Under the pieces are notes generated by a model. The model ran no database searches. It had not been told where the DNA came from and was given only the letters and a program-made list of their open reading frames with translations. A stretch of 64,000 nt of DNA, from contig DQHW01000007.1 in the NCBI GenBank assembly GCA_003524305.1, forward strand, positions 25,094 through 89,093, in the 5' to 3' direction. The stretch comes from Anaerolineaceae bacterium (GTDB lineage Bacteria; Chloroflexota; Anaerolineae; Anaerolineales; Anaerolineaceae). The number at the start of each line of letters is the position of its first letter. Positions within the stretch are counted from its first letter, which is position 1. This document shows, piece after piece, positions 1 through 10,058 of this stretch. A program made the position numbers and the translations under genes.

Positions 1-73
1 AGATTTTTACAGGGTGTGATAGAGAAATTCAAACCCTAAAAACCAGGAGTCACAAAGGCTTCTGGTTTTCTAT

Positions 74-106
74 TTGAAATAGTACTAAAAAGTGGTACTA
101 TATAAT
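74..106 (+). promoter_or_regulatory. Putative promoter/operator of the hicAB module
   Basis: A TTGAAA hexamer (74-79), a short inverted repeat AGTAC...GTACT (81-85 and 95-99) and a TATAAT box (101-106) lie just before the hicA start codon. The spacing from TTGAAA to TATAAT is 21 nt, which is too long. TACTAT at 96-101 gives 16 nt, so the exact -10 box is uncertain. The inverted repeat sits where a HicB ribbon-helix-helix repressor could bind; that is inference. The ATG at 109 is so close that a leaderless hicA transcript is possible. Confidence 0.4.
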
Positions 107-108
107 AT

Positions 109-372
109 ATGAGTTAGAAACCAGAAAGAACTTTTGCTCTCATTTTCGAAAAGCCCGATCGAAATGATATAGATTGGGATGATTTTAAAACTCTGCTGAT
201 CTATCTTGGGGTATCAATTCGACAACAAGGTGGTTCGGCGCACGGAATTAAGTTGAATGGCGATTACGCTGTTTTTCATAAACCCCATCCTGGGCATACG
301 CTTTACCAGGCAGACCTGAAAAGAATTAGAAGATTTTTTACAAATGCTGCAATTAAAAAAGTGGAGAAATGA
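109..372 (+). pseudogene. hicA: HicA-type toxin (mRNA interferase) broken by an amber codon
   Basis: The frame starts ATG AGT TAG and then reads through KPERTFALIFEKP to a stop at 372. HicA toxins are double-stranded-RNA-binding-fold endoribonucleases. The family hallmarks seen here are the N-terminal 'T-ALIF-KP' segment, DIDWDDFKTLL, a GGSAHG stretch holding the expected catalytic histidine, and the VFHKPHPGHTL motif ending in a basic helix. Codon 3 is TAG (115-117), and no ATG, GTG or TTG lies between it and the conserved region. The toxin is therefore probably not made unless the amber codon is suppressed or is a sequencing error. It lies 1 nt upstream of the antitoxin gene, the usual hicAB order. 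Confidence 0.7.
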
Positions 373-373
373 C

Positions 374-700
374 ATGTTGAAATATAAAGAATATATTGGT
401 AATAACATCGAATATGATGCTGAAGGAAAAATATTCACTGGCGAAGTATTAGGTTTACGTACAGTTTTAACCTTTCAAGGAAGAACCCCTGAGGAAGTTG
501 AGACTTCTTTTAAGGAAACCATCGATTTATATATAGAGATGTGTAAGCAAGATGATGTTTCACCAGAAAGGCCATATTCTGGTAAGTTCAATGTAAGAAT
601 TCCGCCAGAATTACATCGTGAGATTGCACTTCAGGCCTCTGCTGAAAAAATGAGTATCAATGATTGGGCTATAAAGGCATTTGAAAAAGCAGTGCAATGA
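374..700 (+). CDS. hicB: HicB-type antitoxin with ribbon-helix-helix tail
   Basis: This 108-residue protein is the antitoxin partner of HicA. It blocks the toxin and usually autoregulates the operon. The N-terminal half (residues 1-60, YIGNNIEYDAEGKIFTGEVL...) is the RNase-H-like HicB fold. The C-terminal part (about 68-108, GKFNVRIPPELHREIALQA...) is an Arc/MetJ-type ribbon-helix-helix DNA-binding segment. I chose the ATG at 374 rather than the in-frame ATG at 344. It immediately follows the hicA stop, has a GTGGAG ribosome-binding site at 361-366, and gives the usual family length. The gene appears intact although its toxin is broken, so it may now be an orphan antitoxin or regulator. Confidence 0.8.
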   Translation: MLKYKEYIGNNIEYDAEGKIFTGEVLGLRTVLTFQGRTPEEVETSFKETIDLYIEMCKQDDVSPERPYSGKFNVRIPPELHREIALQASAEKMSINDWAIKAFEKAVQ

Positions 701-725
701 TCATTTGTTTAATCTAGCCCTAAAA

Positions 726-759
726 ACGGGAATCTTTCTTTTGAAGAGTCCCGTTTTTT
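726..759 (+). terminator. Rho-independent terminator after hicB
   Basis: An 11-bp stem (ACGGGAATCTT and AAGAGTCCCGT, one mismatch) with a 7-nt loop is followed by a run of six T. It separates hicAB from the ABC-F gene. Confidence 0.8.
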
Positions 760-842
760 GATGAGGTTTCTTTTTCATTCTGAACTGAAGAGGATATAAT
801 GCATTCTTCTTGAGTCATAATTGTTATTGAGGATTTGATGGT

Positions 843-2666
<1,824 letters not shown>

Positions 2667-2912
2667 TTTAATATTGCGATTGTTCTTTTATGTAACATGA
2701 CAGGATTTCCCTGGTTTGGATTATCTATTATGGAAATTTATATTTCCATATCTCCACGATCCATTTCGGTTTGTATTATAGGAATTGGGTTCGGTGCCGA
2801 ATTTATGATTCCGTTGACATTGTAAAATTCATCTTCAAAAACCCTGGAGTTAGTATGAACAATATCAGTGTTATTTAGTTTACTGAAAAATCAAGCAAAT
2901 AATCAAAGTGAA

Positions 2913-3158
2913 TCATCCCCCACCGGGACGCGAAAAAAATGCAATCTCATCATTGTCAGCAACTTGATGATTTCTTGCGACAAGGGAGTTGTTAACAGAT
3001 ATGGACAGATATTTCATAACTTTTTGAATATTGGGTTTTAATTCAACAACTTTTTGAACAACATCATTCACCGTTGATAGATGATCAAGTTCAATTATGA
3101 ACTCTTCTTCATTCGAGTAAGTTCTTGTTGACCCTAAAATACTAACTGTTATTTTCAT
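2913..3158 (-). CDS. MoaD/ThiS-like beta-grasp sulfur carrier protein
   Basis: The 81-residue protein ends in RPGGG, the C-terminal Gly-Gly tail that MoaD and ThiS proteins use for adenylation and thiocarboxylation. The body (KITVSILGSTR..., VNDVVQKVVEL, DNDEIAFFSRPGGG) fits the beta-grasp fold and the usual length. MoaD delivers sulfur for the dithiolene of the molybdopterin/tungstopterin cofactor. The gene lies 84 bp from, and divergent to, an aldehyde:ferredoxin oxidoreductase that needs this cofactor. A dedicated role in its cofactor supply is likely but inferred. No moaE, moeB or other cofactor gene is in the window. Confidence 0.7.
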   Translation of the reverse strand: MKITVSILGSTRTYSNEEEFIIELDHLSTVNDVVQKVVELKPNIQKVMKYLSISVNNSLVARNHQVADNDEIAFFSRPGGG

Positions 3159-3190
3159 GGTTTAAAATTGATTGCCTAAATTCCTCTCAT

Positions 3191-3202
3191 TATTGTACAA
3201 TA
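3191..3202. promoter_or_regulatory. Palindromic divergent promoter/operator between moaD-like gene and AOR
   Basis: TATTGTACAATA is a perfect 12-bp palindrome in the 84-bp divergent gap. It contains a TACAAT -10-like box in both orientations. On the plus strand TTGCCT (3172-3177) lies 18 nt upstream of TACAAT (3196-3201). A strong AGGAGG precedes the AOR start. A shared divergent promoter is plausible; a regulator site is inference. Confidence 0.4.
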
Positions 3203-3242
3203 AAATCGTCCCTGATTAATTATGAAGGTTTGAGGAGGAAAA

Positions 3243-5141
3243 ATGTCTTTAGGATTCACAGGTTCAATTCTTCACATCAATCTATCCACCAAAAAAATAG
3301 AAATTGAAAATCCTCCTGAGGCTTTTTATAGAACCTATATGGGGGGTGGAGCAATGGGATTGTATTACATCCTCAAAGGGCTCCCTTCTCATACAGATCC
3401 CCTTTCACCGGCCAATATATTAACTTTCATGTGTTCGGTAACCACCGGGGCTGCCGTTCCTGGCCAAAGCCGGATTAATGTCAATGCAAAATCCCCTATG
3501 AGCGGGGGAATTGGCGATTCTCAAGCTGGAGGTTTTTTTCCGGCAGAATTGAAATTTGCAGGATTTGATGGCATTGTTATTCAGGGAAAATCGCCGGAAC
3601 CGGTCTATTTATGGATAAATGATGGCAAAGTGGAAATTCGCGACGCGTCACACCTTTGGGGGAAAACCACCAAAGAGGTTGATGCATTAATAAAAGGCGA
3701 GCTCAATGATCACAAGGTGCAGGTTGCTCAAATAGGACCGGCTGCCGAAAATGGTGTTCTTTTTTCAAGTATTGTAAATATGGTCAATCGAAATAATGGC
3801 CGTACCGGTATGGGTACTGTAATGGCCAGTAAGAATCTAAAAGCAATTGCAGTGAGAGGAACAAAGAAGATCAATGTTGCGAACCTTTCATTATTAACCA
3901 CACTCGCTAAACAAGGGGCTCATGATGTTAGCGAAAACCCGGATGTTGATGGCTTGGCAAAGCACGGCACTGCATCAGTTGTCGCTTATCAAAATGACGC
4001 CGGTACGTTCCCGACCAGGAATTACACGGAGGGACAATTTGAAGATGCTGCCAAAATATCTGGCGAGACAATGACAGAGACCATCTTAAAGAAAACAGAT
4101 ACATGTTTTGCATGTTCTGTTCGATGCAAGCGTGTTGTTGAAGCCGAAAAAGATGGTTATAAAGTCGACCCTGCTTATGGTGGCCCCGAATACGAAACTT
4201 TGGGTACCTTTGGCTCATATTGCGGAATTTCAGATCTTGAAGCGATCTGTTATGCAAATCAAATTTGTAATGATTATGGTGTTGATACCATTACTTGCGG
4301 AGCAACCATCGCATTTGCAATGGAGTGTTTTGAAAAGGGGATAATCTCCAAAACAGAAACTGGTGGTATCGAATTGAAATTTGGAAATACTGTTGCAATG
4401 CTTGAAGTACTTAACCAAATTGTCAAAAAATCGACTCCATTGGGGAATACTCTTTCTCTAGGTTCTGCGCGGGCTGCCGAAACTTGGGGAGGCGATGCCA
4501 AAAAGCTTCTTATTACAGTAAAGAATGAGGAAGCACCAGCGCATATGCCTCAAGCTAAAAAATCGCTTGCGCTTATCTATGCAGTCAATGCATTTGGTGC
4601 AGATCATCAATCCAGCGAACATGATTGGATGTATGAAGTAGGTGGTGCCGAACTATATTTTGAAAGACTTGCAATGATCGGCTTAACGAATCCTCCTGAG
4701 GCTGGCGATTTTGGACCTGAAAAGGTGAAATTTGCGAGCCTTACACATACCTTTTATAGCATGCTTGACAGTCTGACATTATGTCAGTTTGTATTTGGCC
4801 CAGCCTGGACACTTTTTGGACCTGCCGAAACTGTTGACTTGGTTAACGGTTGTACTGGTTGGGAAGTTGATATCAATGAATTAATGAAATTAGGCGAGCG
4901 CCGCATTGATATGATGAGGATGTTTAATATTAGAGAAGGCTTCACACGAAAAGATGACAGATTACCCGAAAAATTCTTTGTGCCTCTGAAAGGCACAGGG
5001 CCAACCAGCGGCGTGAAAGTGGATGCCGAAAAATTGGACGAAGCTATCGATTTACACTATGAGAACATGGGTTGGTCCAAAGAAGGTGTTCCTTCTTCTC
5101 AAAAACTTGAGGAATTAGGATTAAGTTGGTGCATTAAATAA
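3243..5141 (+). CDS. aor: Tungsten-dependent aldehyde:ferredoxin oxidoreductase family protein
   Basis: The 632-residue enzyme belongs to the AOR family, which oxidises aldehydes to acids (or the reverse) with ferredoxin, using a bis-tungstopterin and a [4Fe-4S] cluster in the cytoplasm. The cluster cysteines are visible: C288, C291 and C295 (CFACSVRC) and C537 in VNGCTGW. The spacing of the first three matches the Pyrococcus furiosus enzyme as I remember it. The N-terminal domain shows GFTGSILHINLS, YMGGGAMGLYY and the cofactor-contact region RINVNAKSPMSGG. TTTGAGGAGG precedes the ATG. In a fermenter it could handle aldehydes from sugar or amino-acid breakdown; the substrate cannot be read from sequence. 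It is divergent to a MoaD-like gene. Confidence 0.88.
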   Translation: MSLGFTGSILHINLSTKKIEIENPPEAFYRTYMGGGAMGLYYILKGLPSHTDPLSPANILTFMCSVTTGAAVPGQSRINVNAKSPMSGGIGDSQAGGFFPAELKFAGFDGIVIQGKSPEPVYLWINDGKVEIRDASHLWGKTTKEVDALIKGELNDHKVQVAQIGPAAENGVLFSSIVNMVNRNNGRTGMGTVMASKNLKAIAVRGTKKINVANLSLLTTLAKQGAHDVSENPDVDGLAKHGTASVVAYQNDAGTFPTRNYTEGQFEDAAKISGETMTETILKKTDTCFACSVRCKRVVEAEKDGYKVDPAYGGPEYETLGTFGSYCGISDLEAICYANQICNDYGVDTITCGATIAFAMECFEKGIISKTETGGIELKFGNTVAMLEVLNQIVKKSTPLGNTLSLGSARAAETWGGDAKKLLITVKNEEAPAHMPQAKKSLALIYAVNAFGADHQSSEHDWMYEVGGAELYFERLAMIGLTNPPEAGDFGPEKVKFASLTHTFYSMLDSLTLCQFVFGPAWTLFGPAETVDLVNGCTGWEVDINELMKLGERRIDMMRMFNIREGFTRKDDRLPEKFFVPLKGTGPTSGVKVDAEKLDEAIDLHYENMGWSKEGVPSSQKLEELGLSWCIK

Positions 5142-5175
5142 AGAATGCTCTTAATCCAGCATTCAAACATGTGAA

Positions 5176-5206
5176 ATACCCAATATCAACAAGTATTGGG
5201 TATTTT
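5176..5206. terminator. Terminator between AOR and the ABC exporter
   Basis: Perfect 10-bp arms ATACCCAATA and TATTGGGTAT surround an 8-nt loop, followed by TTTTG. It lies 35 bp after the AOR stop and between convergent genes. Confidence 0.7.
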
Positions 5207-5331
5207 GTTATGGATAAGAGATCCTGTAAAAAGAAGAAAACCTGACAATCGAGCCCTGGTGGAAAATCACGTAGAAAAAATCGGTTTTACAGTTCCAATC
5301 CTCTGAGATAAAGATTCAAAAACCATAGCGA

Positions 5332-6945
5332 TCAAGATTTTATATTTTTGAATGTATAAACGGCCAATTTATAACAAATCCACGTGATGGCGAGGCTGAT
5401 GAGCGTGGAGAGGACAATCCCAACCAGACCGGTGAATGTAGATGCCAGCCATACGGGAATGACAGTGCCAATCACGCCGAGGATGACTCCCTGTGTACCT
5501 ACGGAGGGTACATTGCCATTCATCAGCAGGTCGCTTTTTGACTTGCGAAACATATCAATGGCGGCTGTGCATCCTATGGTTGCCAGCAGCCCTGGCAAAA
5601 TGAAAAGGAAATTTAAAGAGAAGGTTCTCGATATAAGTGCCGAAAAAGCCAACCCAAGCAGGCTAATAGCCAATAGCAGCGGCAGGCTTGAAACAAGATC
5701 CCGAATCAAGATCTGTGACTTGCGAATGGGAAGCTGCTGTAGAATCGGCCAACACGCCAGGTCGCTGCGCAGCTGCCGGGTCATGATGGGGCCAATTTGC
5801 ATCACCAAAAAGAACAAGGCCAGCAATTTGCTCACCAATCCGGGGACAATTGGCAGTCCCAATGATATGCTGAAAACGGTCATCAAGGGTAATAGTTGTT
5901 TCCAATTCCATCCGCGCAAAGCCTGGATGCGGTTTTTCCAGGTCAACGCGGCACTGCCTTTGTGTTTGGCAGGCAACACAAGCTTGCGCTTGTTTGAAAG
6001 TCTGTTTTGCAGCCGGCGCTGCTCGACGAGATCGGTAAATCCATACTTCGCAGCGGTTGTAAGTAACTCAAGTTCTGAAGTTTCTTGAGCGGCGCGGTTC
6101 AAGTTGAAATGGTGTGAGACTGAGAAAAGAAGAACCAGCATGAGCAGCGCTGAAAAGATACCGATTAGGAGCGAAGAAGAAGCTGTGCCGCTTATATAAT
6201 CGGGGTTCATAAAAAGATTTAAAGGTGTCGAACCATACAAGGAATCTAAGGTGTTATGAGAAATCAAAATCCCCAGCGGGATCAACCCCAACGCAATCGC
6301 TGGAAATATAATCCAATTCTTTTGATCGTTCTTGCGCAAACGCAGTACCCCAACACTCCATTGAAAAGCATAAATAGCCAGGTGGATTGGAAGAATCTGC
6401 AATAACGCCTTGATGCCAAAACCAACATAGCTGAAAAATGCATTGGAGGCATCCGCTGCGTCAAAGTGCAGTTCGGCAGCGGAAAAACCGAGAACGAGGG
6501 CCATCAACCAAAAAGGCAAGGCACTTTTGAGCCAGGGCATCCACAACCAGCGCATGACAAGCGCACGTCGGCTGACAGGGGTTTGGCAGACCAATGCCCT
6601 ATCTGTCTCGGAAAACACGATGGGGCTTCGTCTGGAGGATTGAAAAAGACCGAACAGGTTCCAGCCAGCCAGAACCGCCCACTCAATCATCACTGCTGTT
6701 TTTGCGGCTTGATCAGGGCTGAGCAGGGCTAAAGCCATACCTCCATATTTGGCAAAGAAAAAGAGCATCATCATCAACCAGATAAAGAGGAAGATCACCA
6801 GATACAACAAATAGGCTTTATTGATCAATGAACGGTCTTTTTGATCGTAAGCGGCAAAAGAAAGCCAATATCCCAGCTCATTCTCTTCCTGTTTGGAACG
6901 CAGCCAATGGATCGCTTTCAATTCAGGCTTCCTTGATGATGCCAT
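5332..6945 (-). CDS. ABC exporter membrane protein (permease), substrate unknown
   Basis: This roughly 537-residue, very hydrophobic protein has about ten or more membrane segments. A soluble N-terminus (KPELKAIHWLRSKQEENELGYWLSFAAYDQKDR) precedes a first TM pair (YLLYLVIFLFIWLMMMLFFF). It resembles the large permease subunits of bacterial ABC exporters, paired with the ATPase just upstream. The ATG at 6945 (MASSRKPEL) was preferred; a TTG at 6981 would add 12 residues. Either start overlaps the end of the ATPase gene, implying translational coupling. No specific substrate is indicated, and nothing links it to the sugar genes nearby. Confidence 0.7.
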   Translation of the reverse strand: MASSRKPELKAIHWLRSKQEENELGYWLSFAAYDQKDRSLINKAYLLYLVIFLFIWLMMMLFFFAKYGGMALALLSPDQAAKTAVMIEWAVLAGWNLFGLFQSSRRSPIVFSETDRALVCQTPVSRRALVMRWLWMPWLKSALPFWLMALVLGFSAAELHFDAADASNAFFSYVGFGIKALLQILPIHLAIYAFQWSVGVLRLRKNDQKNWIIFPAIALGLIPLGILISHNTLDSLYGSTPLNLFMNPDYISGTASSSLLIGIFSALLMLVLLFSVSHHFNLNRAAQETSELELLTTAAKYGFTDLVEQRRLQNRLSNKRKLVLPAKHKGSAALTWKNRIQALRGWNWKQLLPLMTVFSISLGLPIVPGLVSKLLALFFLVMQIGPIMTRQLRSDLACWPILQQLPIRKSQILIRDLVSSLPLLLAISLLGLAFSALISRTFSLNFLFILPGLLATIGCTAAIDMFRKSKSDLLMNGNVPSVGTQGVILGVIGTVIPVWLASTFTGLVGIVLSTLISLAITWICYKLAVYTFKNIKS

Positions 6946-7573
6946 TATTGATAATGAATTGGCGATCAGCCAGAGATTCAATCAAGCGTTGGTCGTGTGT
7001 AGAAAGTAAAATGGCTTTGCCTGCTTCACGGAATCCGCGCAGTGATTCAGTCAAAAGGTCAACACTCTCAACATCCAGGGCGGAGGTGGGTTCATCCAGT
7101 AGCAGCACATCAAACGGACGGATGAACGCCATGGCCAGCCCCAGTTTCAAACGCATACCCCTGGAATAATTGTGCGGAAAGAGACTTCGAGCTTCCCACA
7201 ATCCGAAGTCTGTAAATATTTTTTTGCCGCTGGATTCAATATCGATTTTATCCAGGTCGTTCGCAGAAGCGATGAATTCAAGATGCTCCCAGGCAGTTAA
7301 TTCTGTGTAGAAACGCGGCACATCTGGTACAAATGCCATACGCCGATGAACTTCAACCTCGTCTTGATGCAAATCAAAACCGGCAACTTTAACTGTGCCG
7401 CTGCTTGGAGGGATTAAACCTGTCAGGCAGGAGAATAGTGTGGTTTTACCCGAGCCGTTCGGGCCGGTGATCACCGCAATTTCAGCCTGGTTGAGTGAAA
7501 AAGAAACAGGCGACACGGCGTAATATTCATTATATTTTTTTGAGATTTCTTCCACTTCAAGGAATTTAGCCAC
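6923..7573 (-). CDS. ABC exporter ATP-binding protein
   Basis: The protein (about 216 residues) is a single ABC ATPase domain with Walker A GPNGSGKT, the signature in YSRGMRLKLG and Walker B VLLLDEPTSALD, followed by the H-loop STHDQ. It powers the permease encoded by the overlapping downstream gene. The GTG at 7573 starts the family-typical VAKFLEVEEISKKY; an ATG at 7615 would add 14 unlike residues. The ribosome-binding site is weak in both cases. With only one ATPase and one permease gene, the exporter probably works as a homodimer of each. Confidence 0.8.
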   Translation of the reverse strand: MAKFLEVEEISKKYNEYYAVSPVSFSLNQAEIAVITGPNGSGKTTLFSCLTGLIPPSSGTVKVAGFDLHQDEVEVHRRMAFVPDVPRFYTELTAWEHLEFIASANDLDKIDIESSGKKIFTDFGLWEARSLFPHNYSRGMRLKLGLAMAFIRPFDVLLLDEPTSALDVESVDLLTESLRGFREAGKAILLSTHDQRLIESLADRQFIINNGIIKEA

Positions 7574-7661
7574 TTTAATAACCCCGGTTTCTAGTAATAT
7601 TGAAATAATTATCAATCAAATTGGTAATAAATATATCAGAATTACATGTTTTGGCTATTAA

Positions 7662-7698
7662 ACCAATAAAATCCGCTGGAAAGACGGATTTTATTGGT
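7662..7698. terminator. Strong stem-loop between the ABC exporter and lacI
   Basis: Perfect 14-bp arms ACCAATAAAATCCG and CGGATTTTATTGGT enclose a 9-nt loop. It lies downstream of the lacI gene on the minus strand and upstream of the exporter genes. It probably ends the lacI transcript, although the flanking T-run is weak. Confidence 0.55.
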
Positions 7699-7798
7699 CG
7701 ATCTGGAAGAAGATGCTATGATGCGTAGCATCAGTTTGATTCTACAAGATAACGATTGTAATGACAATCGGACACTTGATATAGTATTGACATTGGTT

Positions 7799-8866
7799 TT
7801 ACTTGATTTCTGGGTGGGATAAATCTTCCATATGAAAACAGGATTGCCGGATTACCAGTTCAGTACCTAAAATGATCTGACGCGGAGTAATGGATTCGTC
7901 TTCAATTTGTTCGATGAGGCTTTCAACAGATTTCAACCCCAATTCAGCAACATTCTGACGAATGGTCGAAAGTTGGTTGCTTCCGTATGATGCTGCTGGA
8001 AGATCGTCAAACCCAATAAAAGAAATGTCATTTGGAATGCGCAGATTGGCTTCTTCAGCGGCTTTCATCGCCCCTGCGGCCATCACATCTGAAGCTGCAA
8101 AAACTCCGTCCGGGTGAAAAGGGAGCAATTTCTGCATGGCAACATAGCCGCCCGTTTCAGTAAAGTTTCCTTCAACAACCAGAGATTCATCCAACAAACC
8201 ATTTTGTTCTCTAATTGCCTGCCGATAACCTTCAAGACGGTCAATTCCAACCGTGCTGTCAATTGGACCCGTAATGGTGGCGATTTTTCGACATCCGGTT
8301 TTATATAAATAGTTCACCGCAGATTTGGCAGCCTTGATATTATCAATATCAACGTAAGTTACGTTATCTGATCTAAAAGGCCGGCCCACCACTACCAGTG
8401 GAATTTTCTTGTCTACCATTCTGCCGATGGCGCCCTGGTCACCATGATGACCTGATTGAACGATCACACCATCCAGAAACCCTTTACGTCCGACACGCGG
8501 AAATACGTTTTCTTCATCTGCCTTGGTGCTAACCAAGAAAAGGGCGAGTGTATAGTTGTATAGATTACAGGCTTTGGCAATGCCCATTAACAGGTTTGGG
8601 TAATAAGGGTCGGTGAAAAATGTGCTGACACTATGCGGAAGAATAAGCCCAATCGTCCACGAGCGCTGCATGGCCAGGGTTCTGGCTGCGGCGTTGGGGT
8701 GAAAATGGTGTTCATCGATGATATCCAAAACACGTTGGCGCACTTCTTTTTTTACACCTGGATGTTCGTTGACCACCCGGGATACAGTGGAGCGGGATAC
8801 TCCAGCCAAGCTTGCAATATCATCAAGAGTGAGATTGCCTACACTATGATCCAGTTGGTTTTTCAT
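7799..8866 (-). CDS. LacI-family transcriptional regulator of the mannoside/glucoside genes
   Basis: This 355-residue repressor has an N-terminal LacI helix-turn-helix (TLDDIASLAGVSRSTVSRVV, about residues 13-32) and hinge helix (NAAARTLA). A periplasmic-binding-protein-like sugar domain follows (TIGLILPHSVSTFFTDPYYP, DGVIVQSG, VVGRPF, DGVFAASDVMAAGAM, ISFIGFDDLPAA). It lies divergent to the GH130 phosphorylase, with a perfect TGGAAGCGCTTCCA palindrome between them at 8913-8926. It most likely represses GH130 and itself and responds to a sugar. A near copy of the site at 13099-13112 suggests it also controls the ABC importer operon. The effector is unknown. Confidence 0.88.
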   Translation of the reverse strand: MKNQLDHSVGNLTLDDIASLAGVSRSTVSRVVNEHPGVKKEVRQRVLDIIDEHHFHPNAAARTLAMQRSWTIGLILPHSVSTFFTDPYYPNLLMGIAKACNLYNYTLALFLVSTKADEENVFPRVGRKGFLDGVIVQSGHHGDQGAIGRMVDKKIPLVVVGRPFRSDNVTYVDIDNIKAAKSAVNYLYKTGCRKIATITGPIDSTVGIDRLEGYRQAIREQNGLLDESLVVEGNFTETGGYVAMQKLLPFHPDGVFAASDVMAAGAMKAAEEANLRIPNDISFIGFDDLPAASYGSNQLSTIRQNVAELGLKSVESLIEQIEDESITPRQIILGTELVIRQSCFHMEDLSHPEIK

Positions 8867-8907
8867 AATTTTTCTTTAGCCAATGAGCTTGATTTGATGG
8901 ATTATGC

Positions 8908-8926
8908 TATAATGGAAGCGCTTCCA
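8908..8926 (+). promoter_or_regulatory. TATAAT box overlapping a perfect LacI-type operator
   Basis: TATAAT (8908-8913) directly abuts TGGAAGCGCTTCCA (8913-8926), a 14-bp perfect palindrome with the CG-centred core typical of LacI-family operators. It lies upstream of GH130 and divergent lacI. A clear -35 box at standard spacing was not found. Confidence 0.7.
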
Positions 8927-9011
8927 AAAATGAGTATACATCAATTCTTATGAGAGTCAATATCAGGTCCTGATTCAGGAGCAGTCTTATTTCAAGAAAG
9001 GACAACATCAC

Positions 9012-9986
9012 ATGTCTGGTTTAAATGCATTACCCAACATACCCTGGCAAGAGCGCCCGGCTGGCAATTCTGAAATAATCTGGCGTTATTCGGCCAACCC
9101 GATCATCCCGAGAGACTTGATCCCATCGTCAAACAGTATTTTCAACAGCGCGGTGGTGCCTTTCAAAGGCAAATTCGCCGGTGTGTTCAGGTGCGACAAC
9201 AAAAAACGCGAGATGAATTTACATCGCGGCTTTAGCGATAACGGATACGACTGGAAGCTGGAAGATGCCCCCATTGACTGGCAATGTGATGACCCGGAAA
9301 TTGGAAAGTACCAATACCGCTATGATCCCCGGGTGGTTTGGCTGGAAGACCGCTATTATGTGACCTGGTGTAACGGATATCATGGTCCCACCATTGGCAT
9401 TGGCTATACCTATGATTTTGAAAAATTCAATTTTCTTGAAAACGCCCTGCTGCCTTTTAATCGCAATGGTGTGCTCTTTCCACGCAAGATTAATGGAAAA
9501 TATGTCATGCTTAGCCGCCCCAGCGACAACGGACATACCCCTTTTGGCGATATTTATATCAGTCAAAGCCCGGATATGATCCACTGGGGTGAGCATCGCT
9601 TTGTGATGGGAACCAAGGGCGGTTGGCAGAGCACCAAAGTGGGAGCCGGCCCTGTGCCTATTGAAACACCTGAAGGATGGCTGTTGTTTTATCACGGTGT
9701 TTTGACCTCTTGCAATGGTTTTGTTTACAGCTATGGTGCAGCGCTTCTAGATCTAGAGCAACCCTGGAAGGTGATCTACCGCGGGGGTCCTTACCTTATG
9801 TCTCCACAGTCGTTGTATGAATGTGTGGGCGACACTCCCAACGTTGCTTTCCCTTGCGCGTCACTCTACGATGAACCAACCGGAAGAATTGCCATATATT
9901 ACGGCGGTGCAGATACGGTCACAGGTCTGGCTTTTTGCAAGCTCAACGATATTCTGGATTTCGTAAAGACTAACAACGACCTTTAA
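9012..9986 (+). CDS. GH130 beta-mannoside phosphorylase
   Basis: This 324-residue protein belongs to glycoside hydrolase family 130. Members phosphorolyse beta-mannosides (mannosyl-glucose, mannobiose and longer mannooligosaccharides) to alpha-mannose 1-phosphate, saving ATP. The five-bladed beta-propeller motifs include YRYDPRVVWLEDRYY, with the expected catalytic Asp105, then NGVLFPRKINGKYVMLSRP, GGWQSTKVGAGP and GWLLFYHG. It has no signal peptide, so it is cytoplasmic. The start is supported by an AGGA about 13 nt upstream. Subfamily (GH130_1 versus GH130_2) cannot be settled by eye. The neighbouring oligosaccharide importer and GH2 beta-mannosidase support a beta-mannan role. Confidence 0.88.
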   Translation: MSGLNALPNIPWQERPAGNSEIIWRYSANPIIPRDLIPSSNSIFNSAVVPFKGKFAGVFRCDNKKREMNLHRGFSDNGYDWKLEDAPIDWQCDDPEIGKYQYRYDPRVVWLEDRYYVTWCNGYHGPTIGIGYTYDFEKFNFLENALLPFNRNGVLFPRKINGKYVMLSRPSDNGHTPFGDIYISQSPDMIHWGEHRFVMGTKGGWQSTKVGAGPVPIETPEGWLLFYHGVLTSCNGFVYSYGAALLDLEQPWKVIYRGGPYLMSPQSLYECVGDTPNVAFPCASLYDEPTGRIAIYYGGADTVTGLAFCKLNDILDFVKTNNDL

Positions 9987-10003
9987 GTTCGATATTTCAA
10001 ATA

Positions 10004-10040
10004 AAAAATCAGTCCGGTTGAAATTACCGGACTGATTTTT
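10004..10040. terminator. Bidirectional terminator between GH130 and the chemoreceptor
   Basis: Perfect 15-bp arms AAAAATCAGTCCGGT and ACCGGACTGATTTTT with a 7-nt loop, A-rich on one side and T-rich on the other. It serves both convergent genes. Confidence 0.9.
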
Positions 10041-10058
10041 CAGGTTGATTTATTACTC

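Noticed and set aside
3159..3242. Molybdenum/tungsten cofactor riboswitch before the AOR gene
   Set aside because: The 84-bp gap is too short for the known Moco riboswitch and shows only a palindrome and a ribosome-binding site.
5384..6088. Plus-strand frame of 234 residues inside the exporter permease gene
   Set aside because: It is antisense to a typical multi-helix membrane protein; it is rich in Arg, Ser and Pro and has no domain.
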